A DNA stretch of 64,000 bases from positions 16,927 through 80,926 of the forward strand of contig CAICTM010000285.1 of assembly GCA_903772945.1 (NCBI GenBank), given 5' to 3'. Below are positions 30,623-42,000 of this stretch, piece by piece. Each line of letters starts with the position of its first letter. The stretch's first letter is position 1. Source of the stretch: Seminavis robusta. Lineage: Eukaryota > Bacillariophyta > Bacillariophyceae > Naviculales > Naviculaceae. Below the pieces are notes generated by a model, which worked only from the letters and a program-made list of their open reading frames with translations, ran no database searches and had not been told where the DNA came from. A program made the translations under genes and the position numbers.

Positions 30623-33600
30623 ATGAGGGTCCCAGTAGCCCCTCCATCGTCTGGCAAGTCATGGGGTGCCAAGAAGAAGGGAAACGAGGAAGCTACCGAC
30701 AAGGAAGCAAATGTTCCTGCCTGGAAGAAAAAACTCAAGTCCAACAAACCAGCGGCTGAACCCGAAACAGCAGCTGCCCCGTCTGTTCCTGCCTGGAAGC
30801 AAAAATTAAAAGGAGGAGGAGCTGCTCCAGCCCCTCCAGCTCCTGCTGCCTCGCCTGCAATGCCAGCATGGAAACAAAAACTCAACAAATCCTCCACTCC
30901 AGCAGCACCACCACCAGCCCCACCGCCACCTGCTAGCAGTACTCCCGCTTGGAAATCCAAATCTGCCGCTGCCCCCGCGACTACTGCGGGTGGTGCAGCC
31001 TCCTGGAAATCCAAAAACAACAACAATTCACCACCACCAGCTCCTGCAAGTAGCAGTGGCACACCTGCTTGGAAGGCAAAGGCCAGATCCAATTCCGTCA
31101 TGGAAAAACCATCGATACCACCGGCATCCTCCACTCCTGCTGTGCCCGCCTGGAAGGCAAAATTGAAAAAATCAGAGCCCGAAAAGCCACCACCAGAACC
31201 TGAACCAGAGCCAGAAAAACCGGTGGAACCAGAGCCAGAACCTGAACCTGAACCTGAACCACCCAAAGAACCAGAGCCGGAGCCTGAACGTGAACCTGAA
31301 CCTGAACCGCCGAAAGAACCTGAACCTGAACCGGAGAAAAAAGAGGAACCAAAGCCTGAGGAACCACCCAAAAAGAAATGGAGTGGAGGGTTTCTGGACG
31401 ACGACGATTCCGATGATGATGATGATGACGACGATGATAGTGACCTCAGTGACAGCAGCGAGAGTGACCGGGCCCGTAAGAAAGCACCACCACCACCACC
31501 ACCCAAAAAGAGCACGTGGGGTGGAGGAGACACGGTGACCACCGATGACGATACCGAGGAACAAGTTACAGATGAAGAAGAGGAGGAAGAAGAACCGTTG
31601 GAAGAAGTCAAGCCCGACCCCAAAATTCAAGCCATGTTTCAAAAGGCACAATCCGCAATGAATCAACAATTGGAACAACTGGATCATGACTTGGAACATG
31701 TCAAGGAAGAATTCCAAGAGGACGAAGAAGAATGGAAAACGGCCGCACCGACCATGGCCAAGTTGGAACCAAGGGTCGATTATCACAGCATGTTGCAAAA
31801 AAGTCAAAGCAAACGCGACTTGGGGGACGAGGACGAGGAAAGTGACGAGGAGGACGATTTGTCGTCGTCTTCCAAAAGAAGCAAAGAAAGCTACTTGGTG
31901 GTCCCAAAAGTCGAAGATCTCGATTTTGGTCATGCTTCGTTAGGCGATTTGGCATTTGATGAGGACGAGGCAGAGGAAGAAGAACGGGCCATGGAGGCTG
32001 AATTCAGTAAAGTGGTCGAAGCGGCCGAAACAGACGAAGTCGATTATTCCGCACTCATGCGAGATTTTGGAGATGAGTTGGAAGACTACAATGAGGATGG
32101 CACCGGTGTGGGAGAATTGAACATTACGGTTCATCAGTTCGATGCACTCATGAACGCGGAGGCGACCGAACAGGCACAAAAAGTCGCGGAATACGATTAT
32201 GCACTGGATGTAGCCGAAATTGAATTGGAAGATGCCGATGCAGAGCTTGCCAACGAGGCCAGGAAAGCTGCCGCCGAGGATTCCTTGGTCAAGCAGAGAC
32301 TCAAAGAGACCGCGCGAAACACGGCCAATGCGGTGTACGACCCAGAGGAGGACCCAGAGTTGGAATCCAAAGCTCGAAACCTCATGTTGCTGAAACATGG
32401 AGCCAATTGCCGCCTGCCAGCAGGAGCCTGCAAATTCGGCTTTTGTGTACAGAGCAGACAAATGATGCAACATATCATGTCGTGCAAAGATCGACAATGC
32501 TCGATGGGGTTCTGCCCGATGTCCAAATTCGTCCTTCGCAATGCCAAGCTCATTAATTTGGCCATGGAAAAGCTAGCCAGGGCCGCGGCGACTGCAAGGG
32601 CTGAACAGCAAAGAAAGCGACAAGAAGCGGAAGCCAAGGCCCGAGCTGTCGCTGAGGAAAAGGCCAAGGCTCAAGCTGCTGCCATGGCGGAAGCGCAACG
32701 GGCTCAGAGAGAACAGGAAGAAGCAGAAAGGGCCGAAGAGGAGGCATTGGCATTGGCGCGCGCTGAAGCCCAGGCAGAGGTGGACGCAGCTCGAAAGGAG
32801 ATTGAAGAAATGAAAAAGAGGCGCCAAACCTTGGCCGAAACAGAGAAAACAAAGAGGTATGTCCAGGTCATCAACTGTCGCCGCAAATGCATGCCTGAAA
32901 CTCACTTTCCAAGCGCTCGTGCGATTGAATCTACCCGTCGCGTTGTCGATGGACAACTCTTTTGTGGCACCTTCACTGCTTTGCGACATGGCCAGTGAGG
33001 TGGAAGAACTCAAAAAAGCCGCTGCGAAGCAAGCTGCTAAGAAGAAGAAAAAGAGCAAGAAAGTCTCAGAAGAGGACGAGAGCTCCAGCGAAGAAGAAAG
33101 CTCCGAAGAAGAAGAGAGTTCTGAGGAAGAGGAAGAGGAAGAGAAGTGATGATGAAGAGAGTGACAAACCGACCAAAAAGAAAGCGAAATCAGTTGCCAA
33201 AAAGAAAGCAAAGGCTGTCAAGGATGACTCAACTGAAGATGAAAGCTCAGAGGAGGAAGAGAGTGATGAAGAGAGTGACACACCAACCAAAAAGAAATCG
33301 AAATCAGTGGCCAAACAGAAAGCAAAGGCTGTCAAGGATGACTCAACTGAAGATGAAGCTAGAGGAGGAAGAGAGTGATGAAGAGAGTGACACACCACCA
33401 AAAAGAAAGCCAAGCCAGCCGCTGCAAAGAAGGCAAAGGTTGATGACAATGACGAAGAAGAAGAGGAATCAGAAGAAGAGGAATCAGATGACGAGAGGAC
33501 GAAAGCCCACAAAAAGAAAGCCAAGCAAGCTGCCGCAAAGAAAAAGGCAAAAGTTGATGACAAAGAAGACGAGGAGGACTCAGAAGAAGAGGATTCAGAT

Positions 33601-36600
33601 GAGAGGACAAGCCCACAAAAAGAAAGCAAAGCCAGCTGCTGCAAAGAAGAAGCAAAGGTTGACAAGGATGATGATGATGATGATGACGACGAGAGGACTC
33701 GGAGGAAGAGGACTCAGAAGAAGAGGATTCAGATGACGACGAGGACAAGCCCACCAAAAAGAAAGCCAGTGCTGCGAAGAAGAAAAAAGCAAAGGCTGAT
33801 GACGGTGACGACGAAGATGATGACTCAGAAGAAGAGGAATCAGAGGATGAGGATGACAAGCCCACCAAAAAGAAACCAAGCCAGTTGCTGCAAAGAAGAA
33901 GGCAAAGGTTGATGGCACGACGAAGAAGAAGAGAATCAGAAGAAGAGGAATCAGAAGAGAGGAATCAGAAGAAGAGGAATCAGAAGAAGAGGAATCAGAC
34001 GATGAGGATGACAAGCCCACCAAAAAGAAGAAGCCAGTTGCTGCGAAGAAGAAAGCAAAGGTTGATGACGATGATGACGACGAAGAAGAGGATTCGGAAG
34101 AAGAGGAATCAGAGATGATGAGGATGACAAGCCCAACAAAAAGAAAGCTAAGCCAGTTGCTGCAAAGAAGAAGAAAGCAAAGGTTGATGATGATGATGAT
34201 GATGACTCTGAAGAAGACGACTCTGAAGAAGAGGACTCAGACGAAGAGGATGACAAGCCCACCAAAAAGAAAGCCAAGCCAGTTGTGGCAAGAAGAAAAA
34301 TCAAAGGCTGATGACGTGAGACGAAGAGATGACTCAGAAGAAGAGGACTCAGAGGATGATGATGACAAGCCCACCAAAAAGAAAGCCAAGCCAGTTGCTG
34401 CGAAGAAGAAAGCAAGGGTTGAAGACGACGACGACGAAGAAGAGGAATCAGAAGAAGAGGAATCAGACGATGAGGACGACAAGCCCACCAAAAAGAAACC
34501 AGTTGCTGTGAAGAAGAAAGCAAAGGTTGACGACGATGATGACTCAGAAGAAGAGGACTCAGACGATGAGGATGGCAAGCCCGCCAAAAAGAAAACCAAG
34601 CCAGTTGCTGCAAAGAAGAAAGCAAAGGTTGACGAAGAAGATGATGATGATGATGATGATGAAGAGGAATCGGAAGAAGAAGAATCAGATGATGAGGATG
34701 AGAATCCCACCAAAAAGAAAGCAAAGCCAGTGGGTGTGAAGAAGAATGCAAAGGTTGATGACGATGACGAAGAAGAAGAGGACGACTCGGAGAAAGAGGA
34801 TGCAAGTGAAACTGATGACGACTCTGAAGGCAGAGTACCCCCTCCACCGCCACCACCTCCACCAGTGGCTAAAAATGAGGTTGACGATGAAGACAGTGAG
34901 GAAGGTCTTGAGGATGAAGATGTTACATTGGGCACTCCCAAGCAAGATGACAAACCGAAGTGGGAAGTAGAATATTCAGACGATGATGAATCGGAGAGTG
35001 CAAGTGCCGAGGTCACCAGTGACACACACCCCAATCAGCAAGCTCGTCGTGTCCAACCAACAACGGCTCAGGACACTGATGGTGGGCACCCTGAGGACAA
35101 GTCGAAGTGGGAAGTTGAGTATTCGGACGATGAGTCAGAGAGTGCAGACCCCGTGGTCACAAATGATACAGTCGCTAAACCGCAAGCTCTGGGTCCGGAA
35201 ACTGACGGTGGTGACCCTCCGAGTAAACCGTCGTGGGACGTCGAGTACTCAGATGACGAGGACGACGAGGGGGGCTCGAAGGATGTTGCGGATGCCGAAG
35301 GCGATGGACAAGCGGCTGAGAAATCGGGGAACGAAGGTGGCGAATCCTCTGAAACTAAGAAAGCTCCGGGGAGCTGGGAGGTTCAGTATTCTGACGACGA
35401 AGAGGAAGACGAGGGAACTACGCAGGGAAAGGGTCTGGTGTCTCAAAAAGATGAAAACACAACAAAAGCAGATAGAGATTCGGATCAGGTGGATCAAAGC
35501 AGTGACCAAAGCATCCAAGCCGAAAATGGCACAAAGAGCGCTACAGCAAAAGAAGATGATTCTACTGCAGAGGAGTCTCAGGACGATGATTCCTGCGACG
35601 GAGCGCCAAGTGCGCGAACGCTAGATCAAAACAACGATGCCGAAATGGAGGGTATCGTTCATCGGAATATTCGGTTTAAGAAATCAAGTGGGTGCATCAC
35701 CCTATCAAAGACTGAGCTGTGCTTCCAGCCGGAGGACGCTCCTCAAGCGGATGTACTTCGTGTATCATATGACAACATATCGAAGCAACAGGCCAGCCCT
35801 CCCGCACATCCGAAGTCGCTTCTGAAATTAGTTTTGTCGGACGGCGGGCAAGGTTTAACGTTTGAACTTTCGGGTAGGGCTGCTCTTGAGGGACTACGAA
35901 AGGACATCGCGGACAAGAAGGAGAGCGACACAAAGGCCGATGCAAAAGACTCGACAAACGATCACGCGGCGGCGTCTCCAGACCAAAAGTCCTCGGAACC
36001 TACGGCAATCAACGATTCTGATGCATATGCCATTATCGAGCACGTGGAGCTGAAGGGTATAAGCGGGTCGCTGCTCCTGATGGATGAACAGATAAAGTTC
36101 AAGCCAAAAGAAAGCAACAACTCCGAAGGCCGATACGATTCCATTCTCTGGAGTGATATATTGAAACAACAGGGCACGCCTGCGAAAAGCTCCAAAGCGA
36201 TGATGAAGGTCTCGCTCCAAAACGGGCAGTCGCTAACGATTTCCTTTCGCGAAAGACCTTCCATGGAAAAGCTACAAAAGGAGATTGCCAAGAAACGTCG
36301 CTCCGGCGGGAAGGAAGACAAGGGCGGCAGCGATCGAGGGAAGGAAGACGGCAACGATAGAGGGACCGACGTTGAAAAGCAGGCAAACGTGGAAGCATCT
36401 GCAATCTCTTTCTTTCCGAGGGTTGCATATCAAACTGAAACTGGATCTATCAGCTTGTTTGATAAACATTTCTTGTACTCCTCGAATGAAGCGGAAGGAA
36501 CAAAGATATCAGTAAACTGGGTCGAGTTGGCCAAGTTTCAAGCCAGTCCACCAGCGCACCCAAAGGCCATGCTTAAAGTCACGCTCAAAAGTGAAAAGAA

Positions 36601-38170
36601 GCTGACTTTCCAGCTTGAAAACTCCGACGAGTTGGTAAGGCTCAAGAGTGATTTGGCTAAGCTCTGGAACCATGGAAAGGGAAACGCATCCACGGCTTCG
36701 GGAAGTCCACAAGAGACCCCCCTTGCTGTGTTCGAGAAAGTTAGTGTTCGGGAATCTGTTGGCCAACTCTCCCTTACGAGTGCTGGATTAGACTTTCAAG
36801 CAAGCGGCACAGACAACCCAGAAAACTTTCATGTGCCCTGGAAGTTAATTGAAAAGCAACAAGCAAGTCCACCATCACACCCTGTTTCAATGCTCAAACT
36901 CGTCCTTTCTGAGGGCAAACCAATCAAATTGAACCTAGAGAGCCGACCGGTTCTGATGCAGTTGAGAGACGCTATTGCCACGGAGGGTAAAAACCTTAGC
37001 GCAAGCTCAAATGGCCTGGACTCAAAGAAAATTGGCCTGAAGTCATCAGCAACCCAAGGAGACTCTAACGGGGCTGTCTATGGTGGCGTCAAGTTCAAGT
37101 CCAGATCTGGATCGCTACGTTTGAGTGACACGCATCTTCTTTTTGAACCGGATAACAATGGGGAGAGCACTGGGGCTGATTCTGTTGAATGGGAAAAGGT
37201 TACCAAAACTCAAGCAACCCCTGCAAGCAGCGCAAAGTCGATGATGAAAGTAATGCTGAAGGATGGAAAGGCTCTGACATTTCAGTTGGAAGAGAGAGAA
37301 ACAATGATGGAACTACAGAAAGACATCAACCAACGGCGGCGTTCTCCACCAGCAACCCAATCTCAACGATCTGTTTCACCGAGTCGAACGAAAGGCCGGC
37401 AGAGTGAAGTCCTCTCTAAGGTCAACGAAGACGCAGCTGACAGTACCGTGTATGATGATGTCCAACACAAGTCCAAAACTGGTTCCCTGCGGTTGACCAA
37501 CAAAGAGCTCGTCTTTGAGCCGAACGGGGACGGTGAAGGTGCTAAACCTGTTGGCTGGGACAAGGTTGCGCGAACCCAAGGAACGCCTGCAAGTAGCGCC
37601 AAGGTCATGTTGAAAGTGGTGATGACCGATGGTGATGCGCTTGCATTTCAGTTGAAAGACAGACCAGTTCTTGTAAAGCTGCAAAAGGACATTCAGCAGC
37701 GAAGGTATGTGGCAGCCCAGGCGGCCAAAGGAGGCTCCGCCGAGAAGGAGTACAAGTCCGTGCGTAGTGGGACATCCGTTGGTACCCTTCAGTTGACGAA
37801 GGATCAACTTGTGTTTGTACCCGATGATCAAGGGGGCGAGCAAAAGACGGTGGCTTGGCGTGACGTTGCGAAGCAACAATCAAGCCCCAAGTTCAGTCCC
37901 AAGGCCATGCTGAAGCTTCAAATGGGAGATGGTACAAGTGTCACTTTCCAGCTCAATACGCGTGAAGACCTGGATGAAATCAACGACATTGTCAAGAAAC
38001 ACCTTTCAGCCAACAAGTCCGCAGCAAGAACAGAGCCGGCCACAATGAGCGACAAGGTTTACACAAAATCGTACGATGTGGAAGGCTCCGAATTGGACCG
38101 GCTGAAAGCTCTGAAGGACGCCAAGAAGAGGCGTCAAAGCAAAAAGGCATGGCCGCCACCGTCGTCATGA
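30623..38170 (+). CDS. Giant TAZ-finger / multi-TFIIH-PH-domain protein, two exons, several apparent frameshifts
   Basis: ATG 30623 starts exon 1 (to 32856); exon 2 runs 32996-38170. Corrected length is about 2,470 residues. In order: seven xPAWKxKL repeats separated by Pro/Ala/Ser (residues 30-185); an EPEPEP spacer; acidic DDDD/EEE blocks; a TAZ-like zinc module (592-631); an Ala/Glu/Arg single-helix or coiled coil (650-744); after the intron a Lys/Asp/Glu array of 14 KPTKKKAKP-type units; poly-Pro; four W-[ED]-V-[EQ]-Y-S-D-D motifs; and seven p62/Tfb1-type PH domains to the end. The array holds small indels that break the frame (entry frame, middle and exit frame all differ), while both flanks are long and open. 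I therefore treat the gene as intact with assembly errors. TAZ plus TFIIH-PH modules point to a nuclear transcription or repair scaffold (inference). Confidence 0.7.
32395..32530 (+). other. TAZ-type zinc-finger-like module
   Basis: Residues of exon 1: H592-x3-C596-x6-C603-x4-C608, then H617-x3-C621-x4-C626-x4-C631, with hydrophobic helices between (HGANC, CKFGFC, QMMQHIMSC, CSMGFC). Two successive HCCC sites with H-x3-C and C-x4-C spacing are the signature of TAZ domains of p300/CBP. Full TAZ domains have three such sites; I see two. Confidence 0.6.
32857..32995 (+). other. Intron of the giant TAZ/TFIIH-PH gene
   Basis: A 139-base intron, gtatgt...ggccag. It splits a codon after its second base (AG|T = Ser). 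It joins ETEKTK to SEVEELKKAAAKQAAKKKKK and removes the stop that otherwise ends exon 1 at 32998. Confidence 0.75.
33160..34740 (+). repeat. Acidic/basic coding array, about 14 units of 96-156 bp
   Basis: Units begin near 33166, 33282, 33391, 33505, 33607, 33747, 33858, 34014, 34126, 34256, 34369, 34481, 34578 and 34706. Each encodes (K)PTKKKAKP(V)AAKKKAKV followed by Asp/Glu/Ser runs. Small indels between units break the frame repeatedly: compared with the previous unit, that at about 33351-33405 lacks an A, a C and another A. Confidence 0.85.
35642..38006 (+). repeat. Seven tandem p62/Tfb1-type PH domains (gene 1)
   Basis: Units at about 35642-35920, 36023-36300, 36393-36670, 36718-36990, 37071-37342, 37440-37710 and 37742-38006. 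Shared pattern: V-x-[FVH]-x5-G-x-[LI]-x-L, then [LF]-x-F-x-[PS], W-x-x-[ILV]-x-[KR]-x-Q, [AGS]-[ST]-P, K-x-[ML]-[LM]-K, G-x3-[TL]-F-x-L and a C-terminal helix L-x-x-[ED]-I. Unit 5 has TQATPASSAKSMMKV and unit 6 TQGTPASSAKVMLKV. The yeast Tfb1 PH domain carries QATPASSEKMML at the same place (from memory). Confidence 0.8.
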
Positions 38171-39083
38171 AGTTGACACGCTGCTCTCACTTCGTGTGTT
38201 CCCACGGCTCAACCCAACTGGAACCAGCCAGATCCAAGGGTACTAGGTATGCACTATCCCGAACAAGAAGGCCAAGGAGGAATGTCTCTCGTTGCACAAA
38301 TTGATCGAGTTGGAAGATTCACTTCCAACGGTATCTATAGCGTCGTCTGATGTTATGAGCTACCAGACCAGACAACCAAGCTCACGACAACACTCTCCCC
38401 CCTTTTGACCAGCACAATGATATGAATTTATGCTATCCAGGAGGCAAGAAAGTGGGAACGTAGATGACACCAGGGAAACAAATCGTTACAGGCAAATCGA
38501 CGCTTCCTTTAGACACTTCCTTATTGGCTCTAATTTAGTTAGGTGTAGAGAAGCCTTCGGATATTTATTGTAGAAAGATTAATCATTCAATAGGCTGTAC
38601 GCACGATATTCGCTGGAGCTTTGGTGCTCTGAACAACCCTTTCAGTACGTTGTATCCGTGGCCATGTCGCTGAAAAGCGGCTTCCAGATGCAACGATGTG
38701 GGAAGTTTGTTGGAGGGGGCCCTGAGTGACGAGTCATCGTGGCACCGCAGCGTGGGAAAACCGGTACAAAACGTGACCTCAAATTTTGAAGATGTCTGCC
38801 AGCCAAATTTGTTCACCATCAATCCTCTCTTGCATGGCAAGCTTCCTTCTTGTAGTGTCGAGCAAGGGGCGTATGCGACCAACAAAGAGGCCCTGGGAAG
38901 GGTGTGACAGCTCCGTCTGATCTACTTTACTAAATGGTTCATCTTGCCGTCAGTAGCACACAATAGCAGTTCACTCGTCTACCCGTCACCCTTGCGAACC
39001 CTCATTTTTCTCGCATAGCATCGAATCCACTATTGTTCCAGTTTGGTCGGTCAGGTCCAGATCACTTACTTACTTAGTCAATC
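38171..39083. other. Spacer between the two multi-TFIIH-PH genes
   Basis: Holds the 3' flank of the first gene and the promoter of the second. It contains TGACGAGTCA at 38727-38736. No gene is seen. Confidence 0.55.
38727..38736. promoter_or_regulatory. TGACGAGTCA inverted half-sites upstream of the second PH gene
   Basis: TGAC-GA-GTCA lies 350 bases before ATG 39084, within gagtgacgagtca. The same core centres two long hairpins at 22471 and 45814. It resembles paired bZIP half-sites with an extra 2-base spacer. Confidence 0.4.
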
Positions 39084-42000
39084 ATGTCGTCCTCCGAGGA
39101 CCTTTCCTTTGACAAGGTCAAGTTCGGCAAGTCGGAAGGAACTCTGATGCTCTCTGCCTCCGATCTGAGCTTCAAGGCAGATGGCAAGACGCTCAAGGTG
39201 CCATTGGCCAACATTGCCAAGCATCAAATCAATCCCAAATCTCATGCCAAGGCTCTGTTAAAAGTCATGATGAAAAACAACAAACCCGCCAAACTCTTCC
39301 AGATGGAAACTCGATCAGACTTGGAAAAGATCAATAATGAAATTATCAACCGCCTCCGAGAGTTTCCCGCGGATGACTCTCGCGACAAACCACCCGTGCC
39401 CAAAGCAGCAGCAGGAGCAGCAGCAGCATCTTCAACCGACGACAAGGGTGGGGTCTATCAGGGGGTGCACTTTCGAAACATGGTGGGATCACTGCATTTG
39501 CTGGAGAAACAACTCAAATGGGAATCCTCAGAAGAAGGGGGAAAGACCTTTGCCCTGGCATATGCCAATATTGCCAAGCAACAAAAGAGCCCACCCAAAA
39601 TTGCCAAGTGTATATTGAAGCTCACCAAACCAGATGATAAGGTATTCTCATTTCAAGTAGCCAGTCGAGATGATTTGGAATCACTCAACAAGGAAGTGGA
39701 AAAACGAAGAAAACAGCAACAACCAGCAGCTCCCGCCAAGAAAGCACCAGCCACCAAAAAGGCAGCCGCCGAACGAACCGAAACAGCCGATGGAGTGGTG
39801 TATTCGCAAGTGATTTTCAAAGCGGTCACGGGGAATTTGACGCTGTCCAAGGAAACTTTGGCATTTGAATCTACCGGTCCCAAAAAGGCATCCAAAGCGA
39901 TTCGATGGAGTCGCGTTACCAAGAGCCAAGGGAACCCTCCCAGTCATGCCAAGGTGCTATTAAAAGTGTTCTTGACCGATGATAGTCCCCTCCTGTTTCA
40001 GCTCCAGGAGCGACCCTTACTACAGCAGCTCAAGAATGACATTGAAGCCCGAATGAAGACTCCCAAGGCAGCCAAGAAAAACGACAACAAACAAAAGCTG
40101 GGGGATCAATTGTCCGCACTCCAAAGCGATGATGCCAAGAAACCGGCAGACGATGATGCCGTCACCGTCGAGACCAAGTTTCAACCGGATGTCATGTCGG
40201 CTGCCACAATTGCCTATGAGGGCGTCAAACAGGGTAACGCAACGGGACGGCTTGTGTTGACCAAGAATGACATTTCGTTTCAAAAAGCCGATGGGAACAA
40301 AGAAACGTATTCATGGGGTGACGTCTTCAAACATCAATGCTCGCCACCCAAAATCGCCAAAGCACTGCTCAAGCTGGTATTGACCAATGCTGAAAAACCC
40401 ATCACATTTCAGCTACCCAATCGTAAAGATTTGGAAAAGATCAGGAGAGATATCGCCGTGCGATTGCAAGAATACCAGGACAACCAGCAAGCAGCAGACG
40501 AGAAGCTGGAAGCCATCAGCGAAGACAAAGCGGCATCAGCAGAGGCCTCCAAGGCAAAGAAATCTGCACCTGCAGCCGATGACAGTCCAACAGCTAAGAA
40601 GGAGCAAGATAGTGATAAGGAAGCCTCATCGGAGACAGCGACAAAAGGCAAGCAGGAAAGCACCCAAGCTAGCGAAGAACAGCCCGAGCAACAGGAAGAA
40701 AAGGAGGATAACTCAATGAAAAGGTCGCAAAGTGATGTCATCAATGATCTTCTTTCGTTGGCTTCCATGGGATCAGACGATAGTGGCAGCGAGGCTGATT
40801 CAGGGCCAATCAGGCCCCCCAATTCTGGTATCAGCGGTCTGCTTGCAATGTCAGACTCGGATCCACAGGAAACTGCGGCAGCAACGGGAGAAATCCCCAG
40901 TATTTTCGATGATAGTTTTGCATCGCTAATGGCAGATACCGGCTTCAACTCAGATGGCTCGGATGATGAATTCTCCGTTGTAACAACGGATACAAGGACT
41001 GCCAAGGCGGCAAAGAAAGCAACCTCACTGCCAGTAGATTACAAGGACGTGACCTTTCGATCCATGACCGGCGTTGCCACTCTTACGCAAGATCATTTGC
41101 TGTTTCAGCCAGATGAAACGAAACACCCAGGAGAACAACCTACAAGGCTTACCTGGGATAGTGTGGAGCGCCACCATGGCAGCCCTCCCAAGCTCGATAA
41201 GGCAGTTCTCAAGGTCTTTTTGAAGAGCGGCCAATCCGCAACCTTCACAATGACGACGCGCAGGGATTTGGAATTGATTCGAATGGATTTGACAAGCCGA
41301 CTACATGAACGCCGAAACACAACCAGTTTTACGTCATCCGCATTAGAAGGACTCGTCATTGGGAAGGGCGCCCACAGTGGAAAGAACGCCAACGGGTACG
41401 TAGCGAGTTACAAGAAACTGCCACCCGGAGCGCAGTCGTCTTCTGCCTACCACCCCGTGCAACACCAGCAATGCGAGGGTTCGGTTTTCTTGAGTTGGGA
41501 TCAGTTGTCCTTTCAACCGAGCGGGCTTGGGGATGTGGACAAGGCACGGACTTTATTCTGGGATGCCGTCGCGGGGCACGAAGTTTCGCCAGACAAGCCA
41601 ATACTGACCATCAAGATGCAGGACGGGGAGAATGTGACGTTTCGATTTTCCAATCGGCGCGAGTTGGAGAAGTGTGATACAGACGCCGAGTCGCGTATGC
41701 ACTCGTATGGTGAATTTGAAAGTATTTCCCACAACCCTCCAGAAGAAGACTCAGAACCGGAAAAGCCAAAGAGCAACAAGAAGAAACCAAAGCCTAAGCC
41801 GAAGGCATCTGAGATTGACCCAGAATTCAATATGCAAGCTCTCCTGAATGTTTCCAGTTCATCATTTGACGACGGTGACGGCGATGGCGATGATTTGTTT
41901 GAGATTCCACCACCCCCATCGCTTCCGCCCCCTCCACCACGAGGCATCTCCAGACAGCGATCTTCGAGTTCCTCAATATCATCAGCTTCTTCAAGCTCTT

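Noticed and set aside
30613-31623. Gly/Ser-rich minus-strand frame of 336 codons
   Set aside because: Antisense of the Pro/Glu/Lys-rich exon 1 of the giant gene; no ATG-supported independent features.
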